A stretch of DNA of 64,000 nucleotides from JABJOR01 sp965603075 (GCA_965603075.1 CBFDBO010000015.1:1-64000), one strand, 5' to 3'. Counted from the first letter of the stretch, positions 16,076 to 26,036 are shown. A program made the numbers and translations. Notes: generated from the letters alone by a model not told the origin.

Positions 16076-17572
16076 ATGTATAAATTAATAGTTATTAGTA
16101 TTTTTATATTTTCTATTATATTTCCAGTATTAAATACTTCCGCAAATAATAAACAAATAAAAATAATTTATTTCACCAATCAACCAGAAATTACAAAGAA
16201 TAAAAAGTTTGGCGGATTGGCAGAGCTCGCCACATTGCTCAATCAAACCCGTGCGGAAAATGAACACACTCTTTTCTTACACGGTGGTGATTCATTCGGC
16301 CCCAGCACCCTATCATCCATGGACCGGGGCTCACACATGGTTGATCTGCTAAACTTTTTAGAGCCTGATGTCATGGGTGTCAGCCAAAGGGAGCTTAGCT
16401 ACAAAGAAGACGAATTAACCCTTCGTGCTTCCGAGGCCAGCTTCCCCTTGGTGAGTGCTAATATCTTCGATCCGTTAATAAAAGGCAATCTGGAAGGGCT
16501 ACAGAATTGGCAGATGTACGAAATAGGCGATTATAAGATAGGCATAACATCGATCATTTCTGCTGAAGTTGCGTCAAATTATCAACCCAAGCGTATTCAA
16601 GTTTGGGACGCCACAAACTCAATTAAAAATGCCGTCAAAGAAATGAAGACCCAAGGTGCTGACCTTATTATTCTCCTGTCAGATTATGCCCCGCCAGAAA
16701 AAGAAGCTTGGTTGGCCTCTGGATTAGTTGACATAATTTTTGTTAATATCGAAGATAAAGCCGATATGCTCCGCAATTACCAAAAAGGTTACATTGCAAA
16801 GAAAGGCCGTGTGGATGGCACCGCATTGGAAATTAATATCACATTGGATGGCCAAGGCGCTTCCCTAAAGACCCATTATGAAGGGCGTTCCATTGTCCTA
16901 TCTGAATTTCCCGCTGACCCGGAAATGCAAGAGCAAATTGACGGCTACCTTGATAGTCTCGCCAGCCTTCTCGATATTCAAATTGGCACTTTTGGATCAG
17001 ATGTCACCACCAAACGCAACCTCGTTCGAACCCAAGAAACCGCTTTCGGAAACTTGATTTCTGATGCGTTCAGAGAAACAACAAATGCCGACATCGCCAT
17101 CTTCAATGGCGGTGGCATTCGGGGGAACCGTGATTATAAAGCAGGGCATGCCATAACACGGGGCGATATTCAAAGTGAACTACCTTTCAGAAATACAATT
17201 ATGTTGATGAAAATCAAAGGCAGCCAATTAAAACCTGCCCTTGAAAATGGTTTCAGTTTAATTGAGGACGTCAAAGGACGCTTTCCACAAATCTCGGGTA
17301 TGAAGGTGACGATAAAACCGACAGCACCAGCAGGGCAGCGCGTCCTTTCTATTGAAATTGCAGGCAAGCCAGTCATTGAGGATGCCTATTACAGCCTTGT
17401 GACAACCGATTTCATGGGCAATGGAGGCGATGGATATGAGCAATTAAAATCAGGAGAACGAATTTACGAAAATGTCGGTGCGCTCATCTCTGGTGACGTG
17501 GTCGCAAATTACATCCTCAAACAACAAACCGTATCCCCCGTAATTGAAGGTCGCATTGTTCAAGTAGATTAA
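16076..17572 (+). CDS. 5'-nucleotidase-family periplasmic protein lacking most metal ligands (likely pseudoenzyme)
   Basis: A 498-residue exported protein with the two-domain UshA/5'-nucleotidase layout. The C-terminal substrate domain is intact (FGNLISDAF, FNGGGIRG, GDIQSELPF, TTDFMGNGGDGYE). In the N-terminal metallophosphatase domain only the GGDSF Asp remains: the D-x-H motif reads TNQPE, GNHE reads SQRE, the LSH His is Asp (LLSDYA), and GHxH reads VNIED. Nucleotide hydrolysis is therefore improbable, and ligand binding seems the retained function. The ATG at 16076 has AGGA at nine bases; the one at 16067 abuts it. The signal peptide region and the preceding 250 bases are very AT-rich. 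A histidine kinase gene follows at 49 bases. Confidence 0.8.
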   Translation: MYKLIVISIFIFSIIFPVLNTSANNKQIKIIYFTNQPEITKNKKFGGLAELATLLNQTRAENEHTLFLHGGDSFGPSTLSSMDRGSHMVDLLNFLEPDVMGVSQRELSYKEDELTLRASEASFPLVSANIFDPLIKGNLEGLQNWQMYEIGDYKIGITSIISAEVASNYQPKRIQVWDATNSIKNAVKEMKTQGADLIILLSDYAPPEKEAWLASGLVDIIFVNIEDKADMLRNYQKGYIAKKGRVDGTALEINITLDGQGASLKTHYEGRSIVLSEFPADPEMQEQIDGYLDSLASLLDIQIGTFGSDVTTKRNLVRTQETAFGNLISDAFRETTNADIAIFNGGGIRGNRDYKAGHAITRGDIQSELPFRNTIMLMKIKGSQLKPALENGFSLIEDVKGRFPQISGMKVTIKPTAPAGQRVLSIEIAGKPVIEDAYYSLVTTDFMGNGGDGYEQLKSGERIYENVGALISGDVVANYILKQQTVSPVIEGRIVQVD

Positions 17573-17621
17573 TGAGACCGAAGACAGGCCATAGCCTGAA
17601 GATTTAAAAGTAAAATATCGC

Positions 17622-19475
17622 ATGAGTAAAAATCGTCAAAGCATTACATTTATGATCGGTAGCAGCCTTGCTGCCATGGTGTTCCTGCCTGTATTGGTTG
17701 CGGCGACGGCTATATATGGTTTTTTTAACTTTAAGTCAGACATTCTCGATTTCTCCGAGCACACTATTCCTCAGATCATTTCCATTTCAACCCTTAACAG
17801 CCAGCTTGCCTATGTACTATTCCATACAGAAAAATTATCCACGGCGAACTCTCAAGCCCAACGCAGAATAACTTTTGATGAAATGGTTACCCAATTCGAA
17901 AACATCGAGCTTGTTTCAAAAGGGAATATGGGTCCTGAATTTGATGACTTCTTAGAAAAACAACTTACTGTTCTTGTGAGCAGCCAAATAGAACTTAATC
18001 AGTTGGTAGAAGAACTCATCAATGTTAATGATTTGATAGAGAGTAAATTATCAGAAGCACATCTTATTTTCGAGCAAGCCGCCACGCTTAAGAATCACTC
18101 TGAAAGTTGGGCAACGACACCACAAAAGAAAGAATATCTTGCACGCTGGATTATATCCATCAGTTCTATAATCAGTGCTATCAATGAGATTAACACAAAT
18201 CAAAACACCCGTGAAATAAACAAACAAAACCGAAACCTAAAAGAGCACTTCTCCCACCTTGATGATGCGCTGGTTTTAATTCCAGACGATAGATTAGCTA
18301 AATTTAAAGCCATTAAAGTCAGGCTTGAAAAGGCCCTCATCAACAAAGACGGCCTTATTCCTTTATTAAAAAAACGCCGCCAATTAATTGCGAAGACCAC
18401 GGGGAAAACTAATTTTTCTATAAACATGGTGAAGAACATTGAATCCTTTACCAACCATACATTTCTCGATCTAAAAACCGCGGCGTTCGATAAAGCAGAA
18501 ACCACCGCCCAGGGAATTGATTATCAAACCAAATTGTTAATTGTCTTGGTCATCATTGCTGGCGCGATGACGCTTTTTGTTTATCTGTTTTTTAATACAA
18601 CCCTGACCCGTCGTTTGCTCAAACTTAACAACGAGGTATTAGAGCGTATTTCAGGAAAAAACTTGGTCATTAGCGAAGCCGGAAATGATGAAATTTCCGA
18701 TATTGCAAGTTCGGTCAATTATTTCGCCAGTGAACTCAATCAAGCCATTAAAGTAGCTGAGGAATCCAATAGAACAAAATCACTTTTCCTTGCTAATATG
18801 AGCCATGAGTTGCGTTCGCCCCTAAATGCCATCATGGGTTTTTCACAGGTTCTAGAACGTGAGACATTCGGCCCGCTGGGTAATAAAAACTATAAAGAAT
18901 ACGCAGGTGATATTCTGACAAGTGGCGAACACTTGCTGGGGGTTATTAACTCATTGCTCGATTTATCCAAAATTGAAGCAGGAAAATTTGAATTGATGGA
19001 TAGCGACGTTGATTTATATGCAGCGGCGGTATTTGCCGAACATGTAAATACCCATATAGCCGATAAAAATGGCGTTCAGATTAACGTCATAAACAATGCA
19101 TCTGATGTGCTGTTTTCTGGTGATATACAAATTATTCGGCAAATTTTACTCAACCTTGTTTCCAATGCTGTAAAATTCACCGCCGAGCAAGGCTCCGTCA
19201 CGATCACCATAGGATTAAACCCAACGGATGGGTTCTGTATTATCATCAAGGATTCCGGGGTCGGCATGACATCCGAACAAATATCAACGGCTGCATCCCC
19301 TTTCGGACAAATCCATGATGCATCCATCCGCAAACATCAAGGAACGGGATTGGGATTACCGCTAACCATCGAATTTGTTGAATTGCATGGTGGCACCGTT
19401 GATATTACAAGCACGCCGGGTGACGGTACGGTTATTACCGTTAATTTCCCGCCAGAACGCACACTGCGGACCTGA
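17622..19475 (+). CDS. Membrane sensor histidine kinase
   Basis: A 617-residue kinase: helix 1 at about 15-35, a long, mainly helical periplasmic domain of roughly 260 residues, helix 2 at about 305-325, a HAMP-like linker, HisKA box NMSHELRSPLNAIMGFSQVLERE with H395, and HATPase motifs NLVSNAVKFT, DSGVGM and GTGLGLPL. No receiver domain and no adjacent response regulator are seen, so it must signal to a regulator elsewhere. It lies 49 bases behind the catalytically depleted 5'-nucleotidase-like protein. The two may form a ligand-binding protein and sensor pair, which is inference from gene order. Ribosome site is weak. Confidence 0.88.
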   Translation: MSKNRQSITFMIGSSLAAMVFLPVLVAATAIYGFFNFKSDILDFSEHTIPQIISISTLNSQLAYVLFHTEKLSTANSQAQRRITFDEMVTQFENIELVSKGNMGPEFDDFLEKQLTVLVSSQIELNQLVEELINVNDLIESKLSEAHLIFEQAATLKNHSESWATTPQKKEYLARWIISISSIISAINEINTNQNTREINKQNRNLKEHFSHLDDALVLIPDDRLAKFKAIKVRLEKALINKDGLIPLLKKRRQLIAKTTGKTNFSINMVKNIESFTNHTFLDLKTAAFDKAETTAQGIDYQTKLLIVLVIIAGAMTLFVYLFFNTTLTRRLLKLNNEVLERISGKNLVISEAGNDEISDIASSVNYFASELNQAIKVAEESNRTKSLFLANMSHELRSPLNAIMGFSQVLERETFGPLGNKNYKEYAGDILTSGEHLLGVINSLLDLSKIEAGKFELMDSDVDLYAAAVFAEHVNTHIADKNGVQINVINNASDVLFSGDIQIIRQILLNLVSNAVKFTAEQGSVTITIGLNPTDGFCIIIKDSGVGMTSEQISTAASPFGQIHDASIRKHQGTGLGLPLTIEFVELHGGTVDITSTPGDGTVITVNFPPERTLRT

Positions 19476-19692
19476 AAGCCCTTTTCTTGATCGATTAAAT
19501 TGCCTTATGGCTTAGGCTCTATACTTCTCAATCACGATGATAAACCCACAGTCTTATACAGTCTTATACTGGGGTTGAACTGGGTTAAACCGGGAATACA
19601 TCGCGAGCACATCGGGGAGAAAGTATTTATTTTATCGATCCTACGAATAGTATAGCATTATCGTAATCTCAATAATCTAGAGGTCGCATAAA

Positions 19693-20490
19693 ATGGCTAT
19701 GAATAAAATATCAGTTGATGATGTGCCACAATTCACAGCGGCGCAATTGACTATATTTTTCTTATTGCCGGTTAGCTGGTGGTTCTTTCTTCTCTATGTA
19801 GTTTTCCCCACGATTGTTCCCTATGTTTCAGGGGCAACCGGAGAGGTTAATGGGTGGTCGATTCTAATCATATCGTCACTTGCTTATTGTTTTGAATTCT
19901 CACTTGCATTGTTTATTTTTCACCGCGAGGGATACGACCTAAATCTCCGTTCCTTAAAAGAACGTATCCATTGGAATTGGCCCTCAGGGAAGACTTGGAT
20001 TATTCTGGTGATTATAACTGTGGTTGGTTTTACCTTATCACAATTTTTACAACCCCTTACTACGGTCATGGCGACAGCCTTTCCGCCACCGGATTGGTTC
20101 CCTGCTTCTCAACATCCTTTTAAGGAAGTTCATTCTGTCCAAGAAGCTCTGCCGGGTGTTGTTTTTTCAGGAAATTATCTTTTCCTAATTCTGGTATTAT
20201 TTACAGGATCCATGAATATTATTGGCGAAGATTTATTGTACCGTGGTGCTTTCATCCCAAAATTACATGGCCTGTTCGGCAAATGGGCATGGGTGGCCGG
20301 CGGGGTAATCTGGACCTTTAAACACAGCTATGTCTGGTGGCGAATGTTCGCCGATGCGGCTATTCTGGGATTTGCTGGTGCCTATATTTTCGGCCCCCTA
20401 TTTTCTCTTCCCGCCATCATGCTGATCCATTTAATAACCAATTTTGGCGCGACATGGCCCCTGATTATTCAGGCCGTATTTTCTGGTTAA
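19693..20490 (+). CDS. CPBP-family intramembrane metalloprotease-like protein
   Basis: A 265-residue protein with about six to seven helices and the three CPBP/CAAX-protease motifs: EDLLYRGAF (motif 1, with ED in place of the usual EE), FKHSYVWWR (motif 2, F..xH) and HLITNFGA (motif 3, HxxxN). Members cleave prenylated or other membrane proteins, or act in bacteriocin self-immunity; the substrate here is unknown. It is on its own transcript between the histidine kinase and the ccm operon. The end carries a 13-bp repeat of GGTTAAATA at 20485 and 20498. Confidence 0.82.
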   Translation: MAMNKISVDDVPQFTAAQLTIFFLLPVSWWFFLLYVVFPTIVPYVSGATGEVNGWSILIISSLAYCFEFSLALFIFHREGYDLNLRSLKERIHWNWPSGKTWIILVIITVVGFTLSQFLQPLTTVMATAFPPPDWFPASQHPFKEVHSVQEALPGVVFSGNYLFLILVLFTGSMNIIGEDLLYRGAFIPKLHGLFGKWAWVAGGVIWTFKHSYVWWRMFADAAILGFAGAYIFGPLFSLPAIMLIHLITNFGATWPLIIQAVFSG

Positions 20491-20656
20491 ATATCGGGTT
20501 AAATAGAGCGTCAATTCATGAAAACAGAAACAAAAATCAAAATTTTACCGAATAATGATAAACAGTTAACCAAGGATAAGTTGCTAGCGGGGCAATAGCC
20601 GTATAAAACTCTCATTAGAACGATTTTTAAATAAATTCCGGGTGGCTTCCCCTTTT

Positions 20657-21334
20657 ATGGCTTTATTCAGTGGCACACAATTAACCTGCGTTCGGGGCGA
20701 GCGGACAGTCTTCCATGGTCTCGATTTCCATGTCGATGCAGGCGGGCTATTATTGCTAACCGGCCCCAATGGCAGTGGGAAATCCAGCCTGCTTAGGTTG
20801 ATGTGTGGTTTGTTGGAACCCACCATGGGCGAGATCATCTGGAACAATGAGAACACCCAAATCGAACGTGATGACCATAACGCCCGCCTTCATTATGTGG
20901 GCCATCATGATGCCATCAAACCCATGCTCAGTGTCGCGGAGAATATTTCTTTCTGGGCCGAAATGCACAATAATAATGGCGGGGGTAAGCAGGCTGTAAA
21001 GCAACGTGTAAAATCCGCCTTGGAGCGTCTCGGCATTGCCCATCTCAGCGATGTCCCGGCGCGCTACCTTTCCGCCGGACAAACAAGACGCTGCGCGCTG
21101 GCTCGAATTTTGGCATCACCCGCGACACTGTGGTTACTCGATGAACCAACCACAGCGCTGGACGTTGAAACCATCGCCACATTGGAAACCATCATTGCAG
21201 ATCATCGCAAAGACGGTGGCATCGCGATTATATCAACCCACAGCCATATAAGGGCAACCGATCCCCAGACCCTAGACCTAGGCCCCTTTATGGGGCAACC
21301 TTACGCCAATAATATGGATGAGGATGCCGCATAA
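20657..21334 (+). CDS. ccmA: Cytochrome c maturation ABC ATPase
   Basis: A 225-residue ABC ATPase: Walker A GPNGSGKSS, signature LSAGQTRRCALARIL (the CcmA-typical variant), Walker B LWLLDEPTTALD. CcmA with CcmB drives release of holo-CcmE from CcmC. The ATG at 20657 is chosen; a GTG at 20642 in frame would add five residues, and neither has a convincing Shine-Dalgarno. It is first of an operon of nine ccm genes in canonical order. Its stop shares a base with the ccmB start. Confidence 0.94.
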   Translation: MALFSGTQLTCVRGERTVFHGLDFHVDAGGLLLLTGPNGSGKSSLLRLMCGLLEPTMGEIIWNNENTQIERDDHNARLHYVGHHDAIKPMLSVAENISFWAEMHNNNGGGKQAVKQRVKSALERLGIAHLSDVPARYLSAGQTRRCALARILASPATLWLLDEPTTALDVETIATLETIIADHRKDGGIAIISTHSHIRATDPQTLDLGPFMGQPYANNMDEDAA

Positions 21335-21999
21335 TGGGTCATTTCATGCTTTTGGTACGGCGCGACTTACACCTGACCTATCGTCAGGGTTTTGATAACT
21401 TCATGGTGGTGGCCTTTTTTGTCATCGCCGTGGTGTTGTTCCCTTTTGGTGTGGGGCCAGAACCGGGTATTTTAGAACGCATCAGCGCGGGCGTAATCTG
21501 GGTCGCGGCTTTAATGGCCTCTATGCTTTCATTAGAACGTCTGTTCCTTGCTGATTTCGAGGACGGCTCGTTGGAGTTGCTGGCCTTAACACCACAGGCG
21601 TTAGAGATCTTGGTGCTGGCCAAAGTTTGCGCCCATTGGCTGACCACTGGATTACCGCTCATCATTGCCGCCCCTTTATTGGCCGTATTAATGAACATGG
21701 AGGCCGACGGTTTTGGCATTCTTATTTTGGCTTTATTAATCGGCACCCCCACGCTCAGTTTACTGGGGGCCGTGGGCGCAGCATTGGTATTGGGGGCCCG
21801 GCGCGGTGGGGTCTTGTTATCGTTATTAATATTGCCGCTTTTTATCCCGATCTTAATATTCGGGGTCAGCGCCGTGGACGCCGCGATCAGTGGTTACCCC
21901 ATGCGCGCACAATTGCTAATAATGGGAGCGTTCTTTTTAATGGCGCTGCCACTGTGTCCTTGGGCGGCAGCCGCGGGGATCAGACAGTCTTTAGAATGA
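21334..21999 (+). CDS. ccmB: Heme exporter protein B of cytochrome c maturation
   Basis: A 221-residue membrane protein with six predicted helices, starting FMLLVRRDLHLTYRQGFD and including the conserved LERLFLADFEDGSLELL segment of CcmB. It is the membrane partner of the CcmA ATPase. TAATG overlap with ccmA and 13 bases to ccmC show operon organisation. Length is normal for the family. Confidence 0.95.
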   Translation: MGHFMLLVRRDLHLTYRQGFDNFMVVAFFVIAVVLFPFGVGPEPGILERISAGVIWVAALMASMLSLERLFLADFEDGSLELLALTPQALEILVLAKVCAHWLTTGLPLIIAAPLLAVLMNMEADGFGILILALLIGTPTLSLLGAVGAALVLGARRGGVLLSLLILPLFIPILIFGVSAVDAAISGYPMRAQLLIMGAFFLMALPLCPWAAAAGIRQSLE

Positions 22000-22012
22000 T
22001 GGATAAAACGAC

Positions 22013-22798
22013 ATGTCGATAATTGATAAATACGCCAATCCCAAAAGATTTTTGGGTATCGCCCGGCCTCTGGTCCCCTGGATCGGCGCCATCACCGTGT
22101 TATTCCTTGGTGTGGGGCTTTATATGGGGTTGATCACCTCACCCGCTGATTACCAACAAGGCGATACCGTGCGGATTATTTATGTCCATGTTCCCGCCTC
22201 CTGGATGGCAATGTTTTGTTATACATCGCTGGTTATTTCAGCCGCTGTTGGCTTAATTTGGAAACACCCGCTTGCCGATATAGCCGCCCGGGAAACCGCC
22301 CCTATTGGCGCGATCTTTACATTTCTGGCCCTGATGACCGGATCATTTTGGGGTAAACCCATGTGGGGAACGTGGTGGGTATGGGACGCACGCCTAACCT
22401 CTGTTCTGGTGCTATTTTTCTTATACATGGGCTATATGGCTTTAAATAATGCCTTTGATAACCCCCAGCGCGGGGCGCGTGCATCCGCAATCCTTGCCAT
22501 GGTCGGCTTTATCAATGTGCCGATTATTAAATTCTCGGTGGATTGGTGGAATACGCTGCACCAACCCGCCAGCGTAATACGTATGGATGGCCCCACCATT
22601 CATTCAAGTATGCTCTACCCGCTGCTGATCATGGCGATAGGGTATTCGTTATTTTATATCTGGGTGTTGCTCATTCGCATCGATAGCGAGGTAACCGCCG
22701 GTAAAATCCGTACCTTGCGTCAGCGACGTGCTGCCCAAGATAGTACACGAGATAATTCGCGAGAAAACACACAAGAAAATATTGAGGGAGCCGCATAA
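22013..22798 (+). CDS. ccmC: Heme-presenting membrane protein CcmC
   Basis: A 261-residue protein with six helices and the tryptophan-rich heme-handling motif WGTWWVWDARLTS (WWD domain), plus flanking conserved histidines (YVHVPASWMAMF, TLHQPASV). CcmC loads heme onto the CcmE histidine. The C terminus has an extra charged tail with short repeats (DNSRENTQEN). Its stop codon shares one base with ccmD. Confidence 0.96.
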   Translation: MSIIDKYANPKRFLGIARPLVPWIGAITVLFLGVGLYMGLITSPADYQQGDTVRIIYVHVPASWMAMFCYTSLVISAAVGLIWKHPLADIAARETAPIGAIFTFLALMTGSFWGKPMWGTWWVWDARLTSVLVLFFLYMGYMALNNAFDNPQRGARASAILAMVGFINVPIIKFSVDWWNTLHQPASVIRMDGPTIHSSMLYPLLIMAIGYSLFYIWVLLIRIDSEVTAGKIRTLRQRRAAQDSTRDNSRENTQENIEGAA

Positions 22799-22959
22799 TG
22801 GACACATTAACAACATTTTTTGATATGGGGGGCTACGCTGCCTTTATTTGGCCTTGTTATGGTATTAGTGCTGTGTTGATGCTGGGCCTTTTGCTTTCTA
22901 GCATCCGCAATCGAAACAAAAATGCCGCTACCCTCGCCAAACTTGAGAATAAGGATTAA
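22798..22959 (+). CDS. ccmD: Cytochrome c maturation small membrane protein CcmD
   Basis: A 53-residue frame starting MDTLTTFFDMGGYAAFIWPCYG and containing one membrane helix (about 16-36), followed by a basic/polar tail. This is the usual CcmD layout, including the FxMGGYAxFIWPxYG pattern. CcmD stabilises the CcmC-CcmE complex and aids release of holo-CcmE. It begins in the ccmC stop codon (TAATG) and ends six bases before ccmE. Confidence 0.93.
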   Translation: MDTLTTFFDMGGYAAFIWPCYGISAVLMLGLLLSSIRNRNKNAATLAKLENKD

Positions 22960-22965
22960 GCCAAG

Positions 22966-23460
22966 ATGAAGCGCAAACATAAGCGCCTGACGTTTGTTTT
23001 TATCGCCGCCTTGTTGGTGGCGGGTGCCGCCGTATTAATGCTGACCGCTTTTGAAGAAAACATCGTCTTTTTCCGCACCCCAAGTGATGTTGCCAATGGC
23101 ACGGTCGAAGAAGGCCGACGCATCCGACTGGGTGGACTGGTTGTCGATGAGAGCGTTATATTATCCAGCGATGGCAGCGTCACCTTTGGCGTCACCGATA
23201 CCGCCAACGACGTTACCGTCACCTTTATAGGCATCCTGCCCGATTTATTCCGCGAAGGTCAGGGGATTGTGGCAGAGGGAAAAATGACGGGTGGTGTCTT
23301 TGTCGCCAGCGAGGTCCTTGCCAAACACGACGAAAACTACATGCCACCCGAAGTCTCCGACGCCCTTAAAGCCGCAGGGCACTGGGAAGGAGAAGGCGAA
23401 GAAAACGATTATTCAGACGGGAACTCAGACGGAAACTCAGAAGGAGCCACCAGCCAGTGA
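22966..23460 (+). CDS. ccmE: Periplasmic heme chaperone CcmE
   Basis: A 164-residue protein: short basic cytoplasmic start (MKRKHKR), one signal-anchor helix, then an OB-fold domain with VEEGRRIRLGGLVV and the heme-binding His in VLAKHDENYMPPEV. Heme is carried covalently on that His and handed to CcmF. The C-terminal tail is Asp/Ser/Asn-rich (YSDGNSDGNSEG), with short internal repeats. The ccmF GTG start overlaps its end by four bases. Confidence 0.96.
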   Translation: MKRKHKRLTFVFIAALLVAGAAVLMLTAFEENIVFFRTPSDVANGTVEEGRRIRLGGLVVDESVILSSDGSVTFGVTDTANDVTVTFIGILPDLFREGQGIVAEGKMTGGVFVASEVLAKHDENYMPPEVSDALKAAGHWEGEGEENDYSDGNSDGNSEGATSQ

Positions 23461-25463
23461 TCGCAGAAACAGGACATTTCGCCCTCATCCTCGCCCTCTT
23501 TGTTGCCATCTTACAGGCCTCAATACCGTTGGTCGGGGCCGCCCGTAATAATCACCCGTGGATGGCTATCGCCAGTCCCGCCGCCGTGGCACAATTCTCT
23601 CTCGTGGCGTTCAGTTTCGCCTGTTTGACGTACAGCTTTATTGTTTCCGATTTCTCTATGGCGGTTGTCTATCAAAACTCACATTCTCTCAAACCGTTAC
23701 TTTATAAAATTTCCGGTGTGTGGGGCAACCACGAAGGCTCTATGTTGCTGTGGGTTTTAATCCTCAGCCTGTTTGGATGTGGCGTGGCGTTTTTCAGCTC
23801 CAGCCTACCCCCAACATTGCGCGCTCGTGTTCTCTCCATTCAATCCATGATCGCCATTGGTTTTTATCTGTTTATTCTATTTACCTCCAACCCGTTTGAT
23901 CGGATCGTGCCACCGCCTGTGGATGGTAACGGATTGAACCCCTTGTTACAAGACTTCGGCCTCGCCATTCATCCGCCCATGTTATATCTGGGCTACGTGG
24001 GTTTCTCGATTACGTTTTCTTTTGCGATCGCGGCCCTTTTAGAAGGCCACGTCGACGCCGCTTGGGGGCGTTGGGTTCGACCTTGGACGTTGGCAGCCTG
24101 GGGTTTCCTCACGGCTGGAATTGCGCTCGGTTCATGGTGGGCGTATTACGAGCTTGGTTGGGGTGGTTGGTGGTTTTGGGACCCCGTTGAGAATGCATCC
24201 TTTATGCCGTGGCTCGCGGGTACAGCCCTGCTTCATTCCGCCACCATGGTGGAAAAACGCGACACCATGAAAGGGTGGACTATCTTTCTTGCCATCGTGA
24301 CCTTCTCGCTAAGCTTGCTGGGCACGTTCCTCGTGCGCTCCGGCGTACTGACCAGTGTCCATGCTTTTGCCACAGATCCAGAGCGCGGCTTGTTTATTTT
24401 AATCTTGCTCATCATAGTAATCGGCGGATCATTTGCGCTGTTTGCCTTGCGCGGTCCGGCCATTCGTAACAAAGGGTTATTCCAACCCGTCTCACGCGAA
24501 GGGGCCTTACTGCTCAATAATTTGGTTATGACCACGGCGGCGGCGGCTGTATTACTGGGCACCCTATACCCTCTCTTTATCGATGCCATTGATGGCAGCA
24601 AAGTTTCCGTTGGCCCGCCATTTTTTAATACAGTCTTTATTCCCCTGATCGTGCCCATGGTGGCTGCCATGGCAATTGGTCCTTTACTGGGGTGGAAACG
24701 TGCTGATTTAGGTGTCGCCTTACGCAAGCTATGGCTTGCAGGCATTCTCACCCTCATCGGTGGCATAGCCACTTGGGCCTATGTCACGGACGGTCCGTTT
24801 GTTGGTGTTATTGGTATTCTAATGGCTGTTTGGCTGGGCGCAGGTACGATTATTGAACTCGCGGAACGCATTAAGTTATTCCGCGAACCTCTTGGTGCGT
24901 CTCTTTCTCGTTTGGTACGGGTACCACGGGCCAGTTGGGGCATGACCATCGCCCACCTGGGACTTGCCATTGGTATTGCGGGCATGACCGGCGCGGGGGC
25001 ATGGAAAGTGGAAAGCATCCAAACCATGATACCCGGTGAAACCGTTCTAGTCGGCAGCTATGATTTCACCTTCGATTCCATTGAAAACGGACAAGGGCCA
25101 AATTATAAATATACCCGTGCGACATTCACCGCCCAGAAACCCGGCGGTGATCCCATCACATTGTATCCGGAGAACCGAGAATACCCTGTACGTTCTATGC
25201 CGACCACAGAAGCCGGCATTGAAACCACGTTCTGGGGCGACCTTTATGTGGTCATCGGCGACCCCGTTATTGATGAAAACGGGAATGAAGGTGCCTATGT
25301 CACCCGCATATACTGGAACCCCTTGGTAGCCTGGATGTGGATGGGTGCTTTGTTAATGGTGGTTGCCACCGCCGTCAGCTTAAGTGATCGACGCTACAGA
25401 ATTGGTGTCACCAAACGCCATAAATCGGGTGTCGCCCCAATAGCATCAGAAGCAACATCGTAA
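23457..25463 (+). CDS. ccmF: Cytochrome c heme lyase subunit CcmF
   Basis: A 668-residue protein with about fifteen helices and the WWD motif GWGGWWFWDPVENASFMPW. Conserved heme-handling histidines lie in HEGSMLLW (NHEGS), HPPMLYLGYVG and LLHSATMVEK. It is the heme lyase that joins heme from CcmE to apocytochrome CxxCH sites together with CcmH. It starts at GTG 23457, overlapping ccmE. Normal length for the family. Confidence 0.96.
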   Translation: MIAETGHFALILALFVAILQASIPLVGAARNNHPWMAIASPAAVAQFSLVAFSFACLTYSFIVSDFSMAVVYQNSHSLKPLLYKISGVWGNHEGSMLLWVLILSLFGCGVAFFSSSLPPTLRARVLSIQSMIAIGFYLFILFTSNPFDRIVPPPVDGNGLNPLLQDFGLAIHPPMLYLGYVGFSITFSFAIAALLEGHVDAAWGRWVRPWTLAAWGFLTAGIALGSWWAYYELGWGGWWFWDPVENASFMPWLAGTALLHSATMVEKRDTMKGWTIFLAIVTFSLSLLGTFLVRSGVLTSVHAFATDPERGLFILILLIIVIGGSFALFALRGPAIRNKGLFQPVSREGALLLNNLVMTTAAAAVLLGTLYPLFIDAIDGSKVSVGPPFFNTVFIPLIVPMVAAMAIGPLLGWKRADLGVALRKLWLAGILTLIGGIATWAYVTDGPFVGVIGILMAVWLGAGTIIELAERIKLFREPLGASLSRLVRVPRASWGMTIAHLGLAIGIAGMTGAGAWKVESIQTMIPGETVLVGSYDFTFDSIENGQGPNYKYTRATFTAQKPGGDPITLYPENREYPVRSMPTTEAGIETTFWGDLYVVIGDPVIDENGNEGAYVTRIYWNPLVAWMWMGALLMVVATAVSLSDRRYRIGVTKRHKSGVAPIASEATS

Positions 25464-25478
25464 AGGCAGGATGGAACC

Positions 25479-26036
25479 GTGAACACAAAACGTCTCATCT
25501 TCTTTCTGCCCATTGGTGTCTTTATGGTGCTGGCCGTCTATTTTGCTGTGGGTCTAACAAAAGACCCCAGCAAGCTGCCATCGGTGTTAATTAATACCCC
25601 GGTTGCAGAATTTAAGTTGCTACCCATCAAAGACCGCCCTAATCCCGGTCGAGAGTGGGGTTTAACCTCAGACGATTTCAAGGGTGAGGTTACTTTACTG
25701 AACGTGTTCGGATCATGGTGTGTTAGTTGCCAAATTGAGCACCCGTTTTTAATGAAGCTAAAGCGCACATCCGATGTGCCCATCCACGGCATCGACTGGC
25801 GCGAGAAAAATTCCGATGATGGCCCCCGTTGGCTGGCACGCAAGGGTGATCCTTACACACTGGTCGGTGATGACCCCGTCAGCAAAGGCGCCATCGCCTT
25901 TGGGGTAACGGGTGCACCGGAGACTTTCGTCGTCGATAAAAAAGGCATCATCCGCTACAAACACGTTGGCCCACTGGATCAACAATTCTGGGATGAAACC
26001 ATTTTCCCCATCATTCAGGAGCTCCGCGCCCAATGA
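25479..26036 (+). CDS. ccmG: Thiol:disulfide interchange protein CcmG/DsbE
   Basis: A 185-residue membrane-anchored thioredoxin-fold protein. It has one N-terminal anchor helix, active site FGSWCVSCQIEHP, the CcmG-specific acidic segment GIDWREKNSDDG, and the cis-Pro region GVTGAPETFVVD. It keeps apocytochrome cysteines reduced for heme attachment. It starts at GTG and its end overlaps ccmH by four bases (ATGA). Confidence 0.94.
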   Translation: MNTKRLIFFLPIGVFMVLAVYFAVGLTKDPSKLPSVLINTPVAEFKLLPIKDRPNPGREWGLTSDDFKGEVTLLNVFGSWCVSCQIEHPFLMKLKRTSDVPIHGIDWREKNSDDGPRWLARKGDPYTLVGDDPVSKGAIAFGVTGAPETFVVDKKGIIRYKHVGPLDQQFWDETIFPIIQELRAQ

